Source: Hahella sp. HN01 (lineage in GTDB: Bacteria > Pseudomonadota > Gammaproteobacteria > Pseudomonadales > Oleiphilaceae). From it: DNA of 49,499 bases. Positions 34,912 through 44,437 of the stretch are shown piece after piece; the first letter of the stretch is position 1, and every line of letters starts with the position of its first letter. The stretch is taken from NCBI RefSeq assembly GCF_018986435.1, contig NZ_JAHMIN010000002.1, forward strand, positions 251,469 through 300,967. Direction: 5' to 3'. The notes beneath the pieces are model-generated. The model was not told where the DNA came from, searched no databases, and saw nothing but the letters and a program-made list of their open reading frames with translations. The translations under genes and the position numbers were made by a program.

Positions 34912-34920
34912 TGCTAAAAT
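34912..34920 (+). promoter_or_regulatory. Extended -10 element of the ABC-F gene, possible leaderless promoter
   Basis: TGCTAAAAT (34912-34920) fits an extended -10 (TGn plus TAAAAT) and ends eight bases before the ATG at 34929. Transcription starting 6-8 bases downstream would give almost no 5' untranslated region. No Shine-Dalgarno sequence is present before the ATG (CCGCCGCC). The -35 match is weak (TTAATG at 34891), as is usual with extended -10 promoters. Confidence 0.5.
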
Positions 34921-34928
34921 CCGCCGCC

Positions 34929-36839
34929 ATGTTAAGTCTAAATCAGTTATCGATCCAACGTTCCGGCCAGTATCTGCTGGAAAACGCCACTGTCACCGTT
35001 ACGGCGCGCAGCCGCGTCGCTATTGTCGGCCCTAACGGTTGCGGTAAATCCACTTTGTTCAGCCTTATTCTGGGGGAGATCGGCTCCGATTCGGGAGACA
35101 TTTCCTTTCCTGGCGGAACCCGTATCTCCCACATGGCTCAGGAGACGCCCGCGCTGGATTGCTCCGCGCTGGACTTTGTTCTCGACGGCGATAAGCGACT
35201 GCGTCAATTGCAGGCCGAACTGGCGCTGGCGGAGCAGGCGGACGACGGCGTCGTCACTGCGCGCTTGCACCATGAGCTGGACCTGATCGACGGTTACAGC
35301 GCCGAAGTGCGCGCGCGCCGCCTGCTGGAAGGCCTGGGCTTTCCCACGCACTGGCACTCGCGTACGGTTGGAGAGTTTTCCGGAGGCTGGCGGATTCGAC
35401 TGAACCTGGCGCAGGCGCTGATGTGTCCGTCCGAACTGTTGCTGCTGGACGAGCCCACCAACCACTTGGATTTGGACGCTCTGGTCTGGCTGGAGAATTG
35501 GTTGCTGCGTTACCAGGGTACGTTGTTGTTTATCTCCCACGACCGTGACTTCATTGATCACTTGGCGACCCATGTGCTGCATTATGATCAGCGTTCATTG
35601 GTGCTTTACGCCGGTGGCTATAGCCAGTTCGAAGAAGCGCGCGCGATGCGACTGGCGCAACAGCAAGCGTTGTATGTGAAGCAGCAGACCCGTATCGCGG
35701 AGATCCAGTCTTTTGTGCGGCGCTTTGGCGCTAAAGCCACCAAGGCGAAACAAGCGCAGAGTCGATTGAAAGAACTGGAGCGTATGGAGCTGATTGCAGC
35801 GGCGCACGTGGATTCGCCGTTCAGCTTTTCTCTACCTTGCAGCGATAAGATTTCCAGTCCGTTGCTGGTAGTGGATGACGGGGGCTTGGGATATGGCGCT
35901 GAGCCCGTATTGCAGCATGTAAATCTGACGCTGTTGCCCGGCGCTCGATTAGGCGTCCTTGGCGCTAACGGCGAAGGTAAATCGACCCTGATCAAAACGC
36001 TGGCGGGACAGTTGCCGTTGATTTCCGGCCGCAGAACAGGCGGTGAACATTTAAGGATTGGTTACTTCGCGCAGCATCAATTGGAAGCGTTGGACCCAGG
36101 CGCAACGCCGATGCAGCATCTGCAAAAAGTCAGGCCGCAGGCGTCGGAGCAGGAAATTCGTAATTTCCTGGGCGGATTCGGTTTCCCCGGAGAGCAAGCG
36201 GCGGGCGACATCAAGAATTTTTCCGGCGGTGAACGGGCGCGTCTGGCGCTGGCGTTGATCGCCTGGAACAAACCCAACCTGCTATTGCTCGACGAACCCA
36301 CCAACCACCTTGATCTGGATATGCGCCACGCTCTGAACATGGCGCTGCAGGAATACCCTGGCGCGGTCATCGTCGTTTCGCACGATCGCCACCTGCTGCG
36401 GGCGATGGCGGACCAGTTCGTCTGGGTGCATGGCGGCCGTATGGAGCCCTATAACGGCTCCCTGGAAGACTACGAAAAAGAGTTGTTGAGCCGGTTGCGC
36501 GCGAATCAGCCGGAAGCGGCGAAAAGCGATGACTCCGCCGACGCCGAAATGCAGGAAAGCGCGGAAGACCGTAAGCGTCGAAAGCGTGACGAAGCGGAAA
36601 AAAGACAGCGTTTAAGCCCGTTGCGGAAAAAAATAGCTACACTGGAAGCTGAGATAGAAAAGTTGCAGGGCAAACTGCAGGAAATTGAAGCGCAATTAGG
36701 AGAAGGAGATCTTTACGAGGATCAAAACAAGGAACAACTGAAAGCGCTTCTGGAATCCCAGCGGGTGAACCGCCAACGTCTGACTGAGGCGGAAGAAATC
36801 TGGCTGGAGCTTAATGAGGAGTTGGAAGGACTGCTCTGA
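34929..36839 (+). CDS. ABC-F family ATP-binding protein (YheS type)
   Basis: This is a 636-residue cytoplasmic protein, the usual YheS length, with two ABC domains and no membrane part. The first has Walker A GPNGCGKST near 34-42, signature FSGGWRIRL, and Walker B LLLLDEPTNHLDLDALVWLE. The second has GANGEGKST near 343-351, signature FSGGERARL, and LLLLDEPTNHLDLDMRHAL. A linker between them and a charged C-terminal coiled coil (about 545-636) are present. ABC-F proteins act on the ribosome in translation. I chose ATG 34929; a longer upstream frame lacks family similarity and overlaps the divergent gene. A hairpin follows the stop. Confidence 0.93.
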   Translation: MLSLNQLSIQRSGQYLLENATVTVTARSRVAIVGPNGCGKSTLFSLILGEIGSDSGDISFPGGTRISHMAQETPALDCSALDFVLDGDKRLRQLQAELALAEQADDGVVTARLHHELDLIDGYSAEVRARRLLEGLGFPTHWHSRTVGEFSGGWRIRLNLAQALMCPSELLLLDEPTNHLDLDALVWLENWLLRYQGTLLFISHDRDFIDHLATHVLHYDQRSLVLYAGGYSQFEEARAMRLAQQQALYVKQQTRIAEIQSFVRRFGAKATKAKQAQSRLKELERMELIAAAHVDSPFSFSLPCSDKISSPLLVVDDGGLGYGAEPVLQHVNLTLLPGARLGVLGANGEGKSTLIKTLAGQLPLISGRRTGGEHLRIGYFAQHQLEALDPGATPMQHLQKVRPQASEQEIRNFLGGFGFPGEQAAGDIKNFSGGERARLALALIAWNKPNLLLLDEPTNHLDLDMRHALNMALQEYPGAVIVVSHDRHLLRAMADQFVWVHGGRMEPYNGSLEDYEKELLSRLRANQPEAAKSDDSADAEMQESAEDRKRRKRDEAEKRQRLSPLRKKIATLEAEIEKLQGKLQEIEAQLGEGDLYEDQNKEQLKALLESQRVNRQRLTEAEEIWLELNEELEGLL

Positions 36840-36840
36840 T

Positions 36841-36881
36841 CGGTCTATCTCTCTATGCGTATATATGCCTATAGACCGTTT
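36841..36881 (+). terminator. Putative hairpin terminator after the ABC-F gene
   Basis: CGGTCTAT and ATAGACCG form an 8-base stem around a 22-base insert that can itself pair (GCGT/ATGC). It begins two bases after the stop codon and is followed by a short TTT only, so termination would be weak. Confidence 0.4.
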
Positions 36882-36951
36882 CGCCGCTACGGAGTTTAGT
36901 TAGAGTCCTTGCAACCACGATAATCACAATATATTCGCAAGGAGTATTCCC

Positions 36952-38058
36952 ATGAAACTGTGGAAACGCACCCTGACCGGGCTGGCAGTCGGCCTGTGTC
37001 TCTCCTCCGCTCTTCAAGCCGCTGAAACCATCAAAATCGCCATCGCAGGACCCCAATCCGGGTCAGTCGCCCAGTACGGCGAGATGCAGTTTAACGGCGT
37101 GCACGCAGCCATTGACCTGATCAACAAAGCAGGAGGCGTCAAGGGCAAAATGCTGGAAGCAGTTGAATATGACGACGCTTGCGAACCCAAGCAGGCTGTG
37201 GCGGTCGCCAACAAAGTCGTCAACGATGGCGTGCAGTATGTGGTCGGACATTTGTGTTCCGGTTCCACCCAGCCCGCCACCGACGTCTACGAAGACGAAG
37301 GCATTCTGGCGGTGACTTGCTCCACCAACCCTTCAATCACCGAGCGCGGCTTCCGCTACATTTTCCGCACCATCGGCCTGGACTCTGCGCAAGGGCCAAC
37401 CGCTGGTAAATATATCGCGGAACACCTCAAGCCCAAGCGTGTGGCGGTAATTCACGACAAACAACAGTACGGCGAGGGCATCGCCAGCTCTGTAAAAAGC
37501 ACCCTGGAAAGCATGGGCGTTAATGTTGTCGCGTTTGAAGGCGTTACCGCCGGCGATAAAGACTTCTCCTCCCTGATTGCGAAGCTGAAAAAAGAGAACG
37601 TCGATCTGGTTTACTACGGTGGTTATCACCCAGAACTGGGTCTGATTCTGAGACAAAGCAACGACGCGGGCTTCAAGCCTCAATTCATGGGACCGGAAGC
37701 GGTTGGCAACAAAGAGATTTCCTCCATTGCAGGACCTGCCTCCGAAGGCCTGATCGTAACTTTACCCGCCAGATACGACCTGAACGCGAATAACGCGGAT
37801 GTCGTAGCGCTGATGAAGTCAAAAGGGCAGGATCCTACTGGACCTTTCGTGTGGACCAGCGTTGCAGCCGTGCAGTCACTGGTTGAAGCGATGAACAAAG
37901 TGGGCGATGGCGATACTGAGAAAGTCGCGGATTACCTGCGCGAAAACACCATCAATACGTCGATGGGCCCTCTGACCTGGGACGACAAAGGCGACCTCGA
38001 AGGTTTCGAGTTCGGCTTGTTTACCTGGCATCAGGACGGCACTTCTACACCGCTGTAA
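36952..38058 (+). CDS. Branched-chain amino-acid ABC transporter binding protein (LivK/BraC type)
   Basis: This is a 368-residue periplasmic binding protein with a 23-residue signal peptide (SSALQA, then AETIKI). The segments IAIAGPQSGSVAQYGEMQFN, INKAGGVKGKMLEAVEYDD and VVGHLCSGSTQPATDVYEDE are typical of LivJ/LivK/BraC, and the protein would bind leucine, isoleucine or valine. The livHMGF permease genes are not next to it here. A strong AAGGAG precedes the ATG, and a terminator follows the stop. Confidence 0.92.
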   Translation: MKLWKRTLTGLAVGLCLSSALQAAETIKIAIAGPQSGSVAQYGEMQFNGVHAAIDLINKAGGVKGKMLEAVEYDDACEPKQAVAVANKVVNDGVQYVVGHLCSGSTQPATDVYEDEGILAVTCSTNPSITERGFRYIFRTIGLDSAQGPTAGKYIAEHLKPKRVAVIHDKQQYGEGIASSVKSTLESMGVNVVAFEGVTAGDKDFSSLIAKLKKENVDLVYYGGYHPELGLILRQSNDAGFKPQFMGPEAVGNKEISSIAGPASEGLIVTLPARYDLNANNADVVALMKSKGQDPTGPFVWTSVAAVQSLVEAMNKVGDGDTEKVADYLRENTINTSMGPLTWDDKGDLEGFEFGLFTWHQDGTSTPL

Positions 38059-38068
38059 TGTATTAAAC

Positions 38069-38096
38069 AAAAGGGGCGCCATCTTGCGCCCCTTTT
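38069..38096. terminator. Bidirectional intrinsic terminator
   Basis: AAAAGGGGCGC and GCGCCCCTTTT pair perfectly over 11 bases with a 6-base loop. It lies between the convergent LivK/BraC-type gene and ppx, and provides a T-run on each strand. It starts 11 bases after the binding-protein stop codon. Confidence 0.85.
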
Positions 38097-38184
38097 CCCA
38101 CTCTCGATTTCTTACTTTTCTAACCCATCAGCAAGTGTTTTCTTTATAAACACCGAGTACCTTGCTGACTGAACAGCCTCAGGC

Positions 38185-39732
38185 TCAGCTGTCCTCTTCC
38201 TTGAACTCCATATCAATACCGAACTTGGTGAGCAGGCCTTTCTCCGCTTCCAGATCAGCGCTGGTCAGCGGGCGGGATTGCAGCCAGTCTTTCGGAAAAA
38301 TCAGCGTTAACGATCTTTTGTTCGCTTTCACTTTGACGGAGTCCAGCACTTCGCAGTTACGTGAGTGTTGCAGGACCACCGCAAGTCGCAACGCCACGGC
38401 TAATTGCTTCAATGGATCAGCATCTTCCAGCGCGTATTCGTCGAAAACGGTATCCAGAATTTTCCGGCGGTGAACGCGAATCAGCATCGCCAGCGATTGC
38501 TGGGTCTGTCGGGAAAATCCCGCCAAGTCGGAATAGCGAATCAGGTAAGCGCCGTGTTTGTGGAATTGAGTATGGGAGATAGCCAGACCGACTTCATGCA
38601 GACGCGACGCCCAACGTAGTAGTTCAGTCAGCTCTTCGTTTGGCAGTTTCCACTGCTCCGCGAGCTGCTTCCATAGCGCTACGGCGGTTCCCTCGACGGC
38701 GGCGGCATGCTCGCGGTCGATATGATAACGCTCCTGCAGGCTGTTGATGGTGCGCTCGCGCACGTCCTCATGATGGATGCGGCCGATCATGTCGTACAGC
38801 AAACCTTCACGCAGGGCTCCGTCGCAGAACTCCATTTCTTCGATTTGCAGCACATCGAACGCCGCCATCAATATCGCCAGTCCCGCTGGGAAAATCGACA
38901 GCCGGTCTTTGCGTACGCCAAGCTTGGTAAGCTGACTGATTTTACCCAGACGTACGACTTCGTCTTTGAGTTTAACCAGTCCATCTGGAGTAATTTTGTG
39001 CATTCCCCACTGGTTGTGGGTGAGCACCTGCTCAATAGCCTTGATGGAGCCTGAGGAGCCGACGCAATGGTGCCAGCCGACGTTGCGGTAGCGATTGCGT
39101 ATGTTGAGCAGCTCTCGGGAGGCTTCTACAAAGGCGCGGGCGAATTGCAGCTGAGTGATCTTACCGTCGCCGAAAAAGCGGTCCCGGTAGGACACGCATC
39201 CCATGTGCAAACTTTCCAGCTCTTTGGTTTCAAAGCGTTGGCCGATGATGAATTCGGTGCTGCCGCCGCCGATATCAATGACCAGCCGGTTGTCGGCGTC
39301 GTCGGAAAGTGAATGGGCGACGCCAAGGTAAATGAGTCGCGCTTCTTCCCGTCCGCTTATCACTGAAATGGGGTGGCCGATAAGTTTTTCCGCCCTGCGT
39401 ATAAAGGCGCGGGCGTTTTTCGCTACCCGTAATGCATTAGTGCCTACGATCTGCACTGCGCCGCGGGGCATGCCGCTGATGCGCTGCGCGAAACGCTCCA
39501 GGCAGGCTAACGCCCGATGCTGGGAGGCTTCGTCGAGGAAGTTGCGTGCGTCCAGACCTGCTGCGAGCTGGACTTTTTCGCCTAGTTTCTCCAGCGGCCG
39601 GATTTCATTGTGAACCAGCTGGGCGACGACCATATGGAAACTGTTCGAGCCCATATCGATGGCGGCGATCAGCTCCGGAGAAGTAGGCGCCGGAGAGACG
39701 GCGTCCGCCGGGGTGGTGGATGATATTGTCAT
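38185..39732 (-). CDS. ppx: Exopolyphosphatase
   Basis: This is a 515-residue Ppx/GppA-family phosphatase that removes terminal phosphates from polyphosphate, or pppGpp in GppA-type members. The ASKHA core motifs are IAAIDMGSNSFHMVVAQ (Asp26), the catalytic-Glu segment SGREEARLIYLG near 126-137, and DIGGGSTEFIIG from 153. The C-terminal half is the HD-like helical region of long Ppx proteins. It is divergent from trxA, the Pseudomonas arrangement as I recall it, but no ppk gene is next to it in this window. A promoter is visible at 39765-39794. Confidence 0.93.
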   Translation of the reverse strand: MTISSTTPADAVSPAPTSPELIAAIDMGSNSFHMVVAQLVHNEIRPLEKLGEKVQLAAGLDARNFLDEASQHRALACLERFAQRISGMPRGAVQIVGTNALRVAKNARAFIRRAEKLIGHPISVISGREEARLIYLGVAHSLSDDADNRLVIDIGGGSTEFIIGQRFETKELESLHMGCVSYRDRFFGDGKITQLQFARAFVEASRELLNIRNRYRNVGWHHCVGSSGSIKAIEQVLTHNQWGMHKITPDGLVKLKDEVVRLGKISQLTKLGVRKDRLSIFPAGLAILMAAFDVLQIEEMEFCDGALREGLLYDMIGRIHHEDVRERTINSLQERYHIDREHAAAVEGTAVALWKQLAEQWKLPNEELTELLRWASRLHEVGLAISHTQFHKHGAYLIRYSDLAGFSRQTQQSLAMLIRVHRRKILDTVFDEYALEDADPLKQLAVALRLAVVLQHSRNCEVLDSVKVKANKRSLTLIFPKDWLQSRPLTSADLEAEKGLLTKFGIDMEFKEEDS

Positions 39733-39764
39733 GAACTCTCTTGAAATCCTTGCGCTAAACCTTA

Positions 39765-39794
39765 TATTTAGGAAATCTCGTTTTAGATTGTCAA
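39765..39794 (-). promoter_or_regulatory. Sigma-70-like promoter of ppx
   Basis: On the minus strand a perfect -35 TTGACA (39794-39789) and a -10-like TAAATA (39770-39765) are 18 bases apart, ending 32 bases before the ppx ATG. The -35 is strong and the -10 only a partial match. Confidence 0.5.
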
Positions 39795-40013
39795 CTTGCT
39801 TGCTGAATTAGTCGACCTAAACGGTCAATTTTCAGTTGTACTGATTGCTCCAATATTAAGGTCAGCCGACCGAAATAAGCCGGCGGAGAATGGAACCACT
39901 TCTTTCACAGGACGTCAAAGTCATTTTCCTAACCGGATTTTAAGGTTATTTTTACCAGGCCCACCTTATATAGTAGTCGGTAAAAGCATTCACCTCTTAG
40001 CCAGGATTAAATA

Positions 40014-40340
40014 ATGAGCAGCCGAATTGTTAACGTAACTGATGACTCTTTTGAAAGTGAAGTCTTGAAGGCCGATGGCCCCGTGCTGGTGGATTACTGG
40101 GCTGAGTGGTGCGGTCCCTGTAAGATGATTGCGCCAGTATTGGAAGAGATCGCGGAAGAATATGGCGATCGTCTGAAAATCTGCAAACTGAATATCGACG
40201 AAAATGAAAAGACTCCGCCTAAGTTCAGCATCCGTGGTATTCCAACGTTGATGTTGTTCAAAAATGGCGCTGTAGATGCGACCAAAGTAGGCGCGTTATC
40301 CAAGTCCCAGCTGACGGCTTTCCTGGACAGCAACCTTTAA
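40014..40340 (+). CDS. trxA: Thioredoxin 1
   Basis: This is a 108-residue cytoplasmic thiol-disulfide reductase, the standard length. The active site is [13 protein letters not shown] with Cys33 and Cys36. [15 protein letters not shown], with the cis-proline segment IPT, follows. It reduces protein disulfides using electrons from thioredoxin reductase. The gene precedes rho in the same direction, an order shared with E. coli and Pseudomonas. A hairpin without a T-tract follows the stop. Confidence 0.97.
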   Translation: MSSRIVNVTDDSFESEVLKADGPVLVDYWAEWCGPCKMIAPVLEEIAEEYGDRLKICKLNIDENEKTPPKFSIRGIPTLMLFKNGAVDATKVGALSKSQLTAFLDSNL

Positions 40341-40542
40341 TATACGCCCTCTCTGAGCGGGGGTCTGACCCCTGCTCAAAATGCGCGTAATTTTCTGGAC
40401 GAAGGCTATAATTCAACCTATACTGATTTTGCTTTCAACTTTTTGGCGATAGTCCTCCTTTCGCTGGATTAATAAGTAAAACGATAAACTCTTCCATCTA
40501 TAACCTAACCCTCTCCAATCAGGTCAACTGTTTTTCGATCCT
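40341..40542 (+). promoter_or_regulatory. rho leader region with hairpin after trxA
   Basis: The 202 bases between trxA and rho contain a 9-base-pair hairpin (40355-40377, GAGCGGGGG/CCCCTGCTC with a 5-base loop) that lacks a T-tract, a TATAAT hexamer at 40407-40412 with no clear -35, and a pyrimidine-rich, C-rich stretch just before rho (40490-40535). In E. coli the rho leader carries Rho-dependent autoregulation; the C-rich region here would fit that. This is inferred. Confidence 0.4.
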
Positions 40543-41805
40543 ATGAATCTTACTGAATTAAAAAAGAAACCCGTTCCTGAGCTATTGACCATCGCCGAAG
40601 AAATGGGCCTGGAAAATATGGCTCGCTCCCGCAAGCAGGATGTGATTTTCAGTATTTTGAAAAAGCACGCCAAAAGCGGAGAAGACATCTACGGCGATGG
40701 CGTTCTGGAAATCCTGCAGGATGGCTTCGGCTTCTTGCGTTCCGCGGACAGTTCCTACTTGGCCGGCCCTGACGACATCTACGTCTCACCCAGTCAAATC
40801 CGCCGTTTCAACCTCAGAACGGGCGATACAATCGCCGGTAAGATTCGACCGCCGAAAGACGGCGAGCGTTATTTCGCGCTGTTGAAAGTCAATGAAATCA
40901 ACTTCGACAAACCTGAAAACGCCCGCAACAAAATCCTGTTTGAAAACCTGACGCCTCTGTTCCCGCAGGAAAGACTGCGTCTGGAAGCCGGCAACGGCAG
41001 TACGGAAGATTTATCAGCGCGTATTCTGGATTTGGTCGCGCCTATCGGCAAAGGGCAACGCGGTTTGATCGTATCGCCGCCGAAAGCCGGTAAGACCCTC
41101 CTCATGCAGAATATCGCCCAGTCCATCACCCGCAACAATCCCGAAACTCACTTAATGGTTCTGCTGATCGACGAACGCCCTGAAGAGGTGACCGAGATGC
41201 AGCGCACCGTACGTGGTGAAGTGGTTGCGAGCACCTTCGACGAGCCGCCGGCCCGTCACGTTCAGGTTGCTGAGATGGTTATCGAAAAAGCCAAGCGTCT
41301 GGTTGAGCACAAAAAAGACGTAGTGATCCTGTTGGACTCCATCACTCGTTTGGCGCGCGCATACAACACCATTATCCCGTCCTCCGGCAAAGTTCTGACC
41401 GGTGGTGTGGACGCCCATGCGCTGGAACGTCCCAAGCGCTTTTTCGGCGCTGCGCGGAATGTCGAGGAAGGCGGCAGCCTTACCATCGTCGCTACGGCGT
41501 TGATCGACACCGGCTCCAAAATGGACGAAGTGATTTACGAAGAGTTCAAGGGTACCGGTAACCTGGAAGTGCACTTGGACCGCAGAATTTCTGAAAAGCG
41601 CGTCTTCCCTGCGATTAACATCCGTCGTTCCGGCACTCGCCGTGAAGAGCTGCTGATGTCTGAGGAAGAGCTGCAAAGAGTGTGGATTCTGCGCAAGCTG
41701 CTGCACTCTATGGAAGACGATATCGCCGCGGTGGAGTTCCTGCTTGATAAGCTGAAGGACACCAAGACCAACGACGAATTCTTCCAGGCCATGAAAAAGC
41801 GCTAA
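40543..41805 (+). CDS. rho: Transcription termination factor Rho
   Basis: This is a 420-residue hexameric RNA helicase that ends transcription at C-rich RNA sites. The N-terminal RNA-binding domain contains [13 protein letters not shown] (61-73). Walker A is SPPKAGKT at 178-185. [20 protein letters not shown] and [20 protein letters not shown] are diagnostic Rho segments. The length equals the usual 419-420 residues. A terminator follows at 41834-41868. Confidence 0.98.
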   Translation: MNLTELKKKPVPELLTIAEEMGLENMARSRKQDVIFSILKKHAKSGEDIYGDGVLEILQDGFGFLRSADSSYLAGPDDIYVSPSQIRRFNLRTGDTIAGKIRPPKDGERYFALLKVNEINFDKPENARNKILFENLTPLFPQERLRLEAGNGSTEDLSARILDLVAPIGKGQRGLIVSPPKAGKTLLMQNIAQSITRNNPETHLMVLLIDERPEEVTEMQRTVRGEVVASTFDEPPARHVQVAEMVIEKAKRLVEHKKDVVILLDSITRLARAYNTIIPSSGKVLTGGVDAHALERPKRFFGAARNVEEGGSLTIVATALIDTGSKMDEVIYEEFKGTGNLEVHLDRRISEKRVFPAINIRRSGTRREELLMSEEELQRVWILRKLLHSMEDDIAAVEFLLDKLKDTKTNDEFFQAMKKR

Positions 41806-41833
41806 GCGCATGGCTGACCTGAGATGAGTTTAA

Positions 41834-41868
41834 GCCCCTGTCGCCCACCGGCGCAGGGGTTTTCTTTT
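41834..41868 (+). terminator. Rho-independent terminator after rho
   Basis: CCCCTGTCGCC and GGCGCAGGGG form a stem with one bulge and a CACC loop, followed by TTTTCTTTT. It starts about 30 bases after the rho stop codon. Confidence 0.85.
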
Positions 41869-41932
41869 ATCCGCTGCGCCTATATTGTGCGCCTATGAAT
41901 CCATCGATCCCAGCCTGTCTATATCGAATCTT

Positions 41933-43405
41933 ATGAGTCTGCAATACCGAGATCTGCGAGACTTCATCCGTATATTGGAACAACGCGGCGAGCTGAAACG
42001 CATCACTGCGGAAGTCGACCCCCATTTGGAAATGACCGAAATCTGCGACCGTACGCTGCGGCGTGAAGGTCCTGCATTGTTGTTTGAAAATCCCCGCGGC
42101 TACTCAATTCCTGTTCTTGGAAACCTGTTTGGTACGCCTGAGCGCGTGGCGTTGGGCATGGGCGCGGAAAGCGTCGAGAGTTTGCGGGAAATTGGCAAAC
42201 TATTGGCCTTTCTGAAAGAGCCGGAGCCGCCCAAGGGACTGCGGGATGCCTGGAGCAAGCTGCCAATATTCAAACAAGTAATGAATATGGGGCCGAAAGA
42301 AGTCAGCTCCGCCCCTTGTCAGGAAGTAATTATTGAAGGAGATGACGTCGACCTCTATCAATATCCGATTCAAACCTGCTGGCCGGGAGACGCCGGCCCG
42401 CTGGTGACCTGGCCGTTGGTGATCACGCGAGGTCCCAACAAGACGCGCCAGAACCTGGGGATCTATCGTCAGCAACTGATTGGCCGCAACAAACTGATCA
42501 TGCGCTGGTTGTCGCACCGGGGCGGCGCTCTCGACTACCGCGAGTGGCGGGAAGCGCATCCCATGGAGCCGTTCCCGGTTGCAGTGGCTTTGGGCGCCGA
42601 TCCGGCCACAATTCTGGGCGCGGTGACGCCGGTGCCGGATACATTGTCAGAGTACGCCTTCGCGGGCTTATTGCGAGGCAACAAGACAGAGGTGGTGCGT
42701 TGTATCGGTAGCGATCTGCAGGCGCCAGCCAGCGCGGAGATCGTGCTGGAGGGAGTCATTCATCCTGGAGAAATGGCCCCGGAAGGTCCCTTTGGCGACC
42801 ACACAGGTTACTACAACGAAGTAGATCGTTTCCCAGTGTTCACCGTCGAGCGTATTACGCAGCGAAAGAAGCCGATTTATCACAGTACCTATACTGGACG
42901 ACCTCCAGATGAGCCTGCGGTGTTGGGCGTCGCTCTGAACGAGGTGTTCGTGCCAATCTTGCAGAAGCAGTTTCCGGAAATCGTCGATTTCTATCTGCCG
43001 CCGGAGGGCTGCTCTTATCGCATGGCGGTAGTGACTATGAAGAAGCAGTATCCCGGTCACGCCAAACGGGTGATGATGGGCGTCTGGTCGTTTCTGCGTC
43101 AATTCATGTACACCAAGTTTGTGATCGTCACGGACGATGACGTCAACGCCCGTGACTGGAAGGACGTCATCTGGGCCATTACGACGCGCATGGACCCTGC
43201 GCGAGACACCGTCATGGTGGAGAATACGCCTATCGATTACCTGGACTTTGCTTCGCCAGTATCAGGGTTGGGTTCCAAAATGGGCTTGGACGCCACTAAC
43301 AAATGGCCCGGCGAGACGCAGCGGGAATGGGGCCGCACTATCCAGATGGACGCGGACGTTAAAGCGCGCGTCGATGACCTCTGGTCGCAGCTGGGTATTG
43401 ACTAA
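41933..43405 (+). CDS. ubiD: 4-hydroxy-3-polyprenylbenzoate decarboxylase
   Basis: This is a 490-residue prenylated-FMN-dependent decarboxylase of ubiquinone synthesis, the usual UbiD length. It removes the carboxyl group of 3-polyprenyl-4-hydroxybenzoate. Visible hallmarks are [20 protein letters not shown] at the N-terminus, [20 protein letters not shown], the [16 protein letters not shown] segment with active-site Glu, and the C-terminal [21 protein letters not shown] chose ATG 41933; an upstream in-frame TTG/GTG-type extension lies close to the rho terminator and lacks similarity. The partner ubiX is not here. The flavin reductase gene begins ten bases after the stop. Confidence 0.95.
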   Translation: MSLQYRDLRDFIRILEQRGELKRITAEVDPHLEMTEICDRTLRREGPALLFENPRGYSIPVLGNLFGTPERVALGMGAESVESLREIGKLLAFLKEPEPPKGLRDAWSKLPIFKQVMNMGPKEVSSAPCQEVIIEGDDVDLYQYPIQTCWPGDAGPLVTWPLVITRGPNKTRQNLGIYRQQLIGRNKLIMRWLSHRGGALDYREWREAHPMEPFPVAVALGADPATILGAVTPVPDTLSEYAFAGLLRGNKTEVVRCIGSDLQAPASAEIVLEGVIHPGEMAPEGPFGDHTGYYNEVDRFPVFTVERITQRKKPIYHSTYTGRPPDEPAVLGVALNEVFVPILQKQFPEIVDFYLPPEGCSYRMAVVTMKKQYPGHAKRVMMGVWSFLRQFMYTKFVIVTDDDVNARDWKDVIWAITTRMDPARDTVMVENTPIDYLDFASPVSGLGSKMGLDATNKWPGETQREWGRTIQMDADVKARVDDLWSQLGID

Positions 43406-43415
43406 GGATCTGCTG

Positions 43416-44417
43416 ATGCGTCATCGCCTGCGCTTTCAACCTTCCAACCATGAGTTTGATGCGGGTGAAGGCGAGACGATATTGGCGGCGGCGTTGCGAC
43501 AGGGATACAAGATTCCTCATGCGTGTGATAATGGCGTTTGTCATATCTGCGCGGCCAGACTTCTAAAAGGAGAGGTTGCGGGCGGCGCTGGAGAATCAGG
43601 GCGTCGGCGCTTGGGCGCGGATGAAGTTCTATTATGCAAAGCGACGCCTGCGGGCGATTGTGAGTTTGAATTAAGACGGATTTGGGGACCAAACGAATTG
43701 GAAACAAAAACATTGGCGTTTCAAATCAAGGCGGTCACTGCGCTGTCCGACGATGTGTATCAAGTGCAATTGCTGGCCCCTGCCGGCGCATTGCCGGAGT
43801 TCTTCGCCGGACAATACCTGGAGCTGTTGGTTCCAGACGTCGAGGCGGCTTTCTTTTCCATTGCGAATGCGCCAGGAACCAGGGAAGTTGAACTGCATAT
43901 CCAGGTTCACCAGGAGAGCCGCAGCGCTCTGTCGATCTATCAATACCTGACCTCTGAGTCCGTGGTGCGCGCTCGTTTGCCATTGGGGAAGTGTTTTATC
44001 TCCGGCGTTCCCGATATGGATGTCACTCTGATCGCCGCAGGCACCGGGTTTGCGCAAATCAAGTCCATCGTTGAGTATCTGCTGGCGCAAGGGTTTGACC
44101 GTAAGCTGTCTATATATTGGGGCGTAAGGCAGTCGCAGGAGATGTATGCCCGCGATCTGCCCGAAGCCTGGGCCGAACGCTATGAGAATATCTCTTTCAC
44201 GCCAGTGATGGCGGATAACCGCGATAACGAATGGCAGGGCCATCATGCGGAACTGGTGCGTGCGGTGCTGGCCGAACGGCGGAATTGGGATAACAGTCTG
44301 GTTTATGTGAGCGGCTCGCCGACGATGGTGTATACCGCGATGGATGCGCTGGCTCCATTGGGGCTACCCCATGAGCAGTTCTTTTCGGATGTGCTGGAGT
44401 ATGCGCCCAGGGGCTGA
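43416..44417 (+). CDS. Ferredoxin-type NAD(P)H-flavin/CDP-6-deoxy-delta-3,4-glucoseen reductase-like protein
   Basis: This is a 333-residue oxidoreductase. An N-terminal plant-type 2Fe-2S domain has Cys37, Cys42, Cys45 and Cys74 (ACDNGVCHICAARLLKG, then LLCKATP). It is followed by an FAD-binding domain (FFSIANAP in place of the usual RxYS) and an NAD-binding domain (LIAAGTGFAQIKSIVEYLLA, then LVYVSGSPTMV). It passes electrons from NAD(P)H through FAD to the cluster. The gene lies directly after ubiD with AAGGAT as ribosome site. Reductases of this type often sit beside ubiD in pseudomonad-like genomes; a role in flavin supply or hydroxylation is possible but unproven. Confidence 0.88.
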   Translation: MRHRLRFQPSNHEFDAGEGETILAAALRQGYKIPHACDNGVCHICAARLLKGEVAGGAGESGRRRLGADEVLLCKATPAGDCEFELRRIWGPNELETKTLAFQIKAVTALSDDVYQVQLLAPAGALPEFFAGQYLELLVPDVEAAFFSIANAPGTREVELHIQVHQESRSALSIYQYLTSESVVRARLPLGKCFISGVPDMDVTLIAAGTGFAQIKSIVEYLLAQGFDRKLSIYWGVRQSQEMYARDLPEAWAERYENISFTPVMADNRDNEWQGHHAELVRAVLAERRNWDNSLVYVSGSPTMVYTAMDALAPLGLPHEQFFSDVLEYAPRG

Positions 44418-44437
44418 CGCCCCTGGATGAGTGTGGA

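Noticed and set aside
34557-34928. An N-terminal extension of the ABC-F protein
   Set aside because: The extension is antisense to the TIGR02444-type gene and lacks ABC-F similarity; the family start matches ATG 34929.
43137-43415. An N-terminal extension of the flavin reductase
   Set aside because: It overlaps the end of ubiD in another frame. The ferredoxin domain begins right at ATG 43416, which has its own ribosome site.
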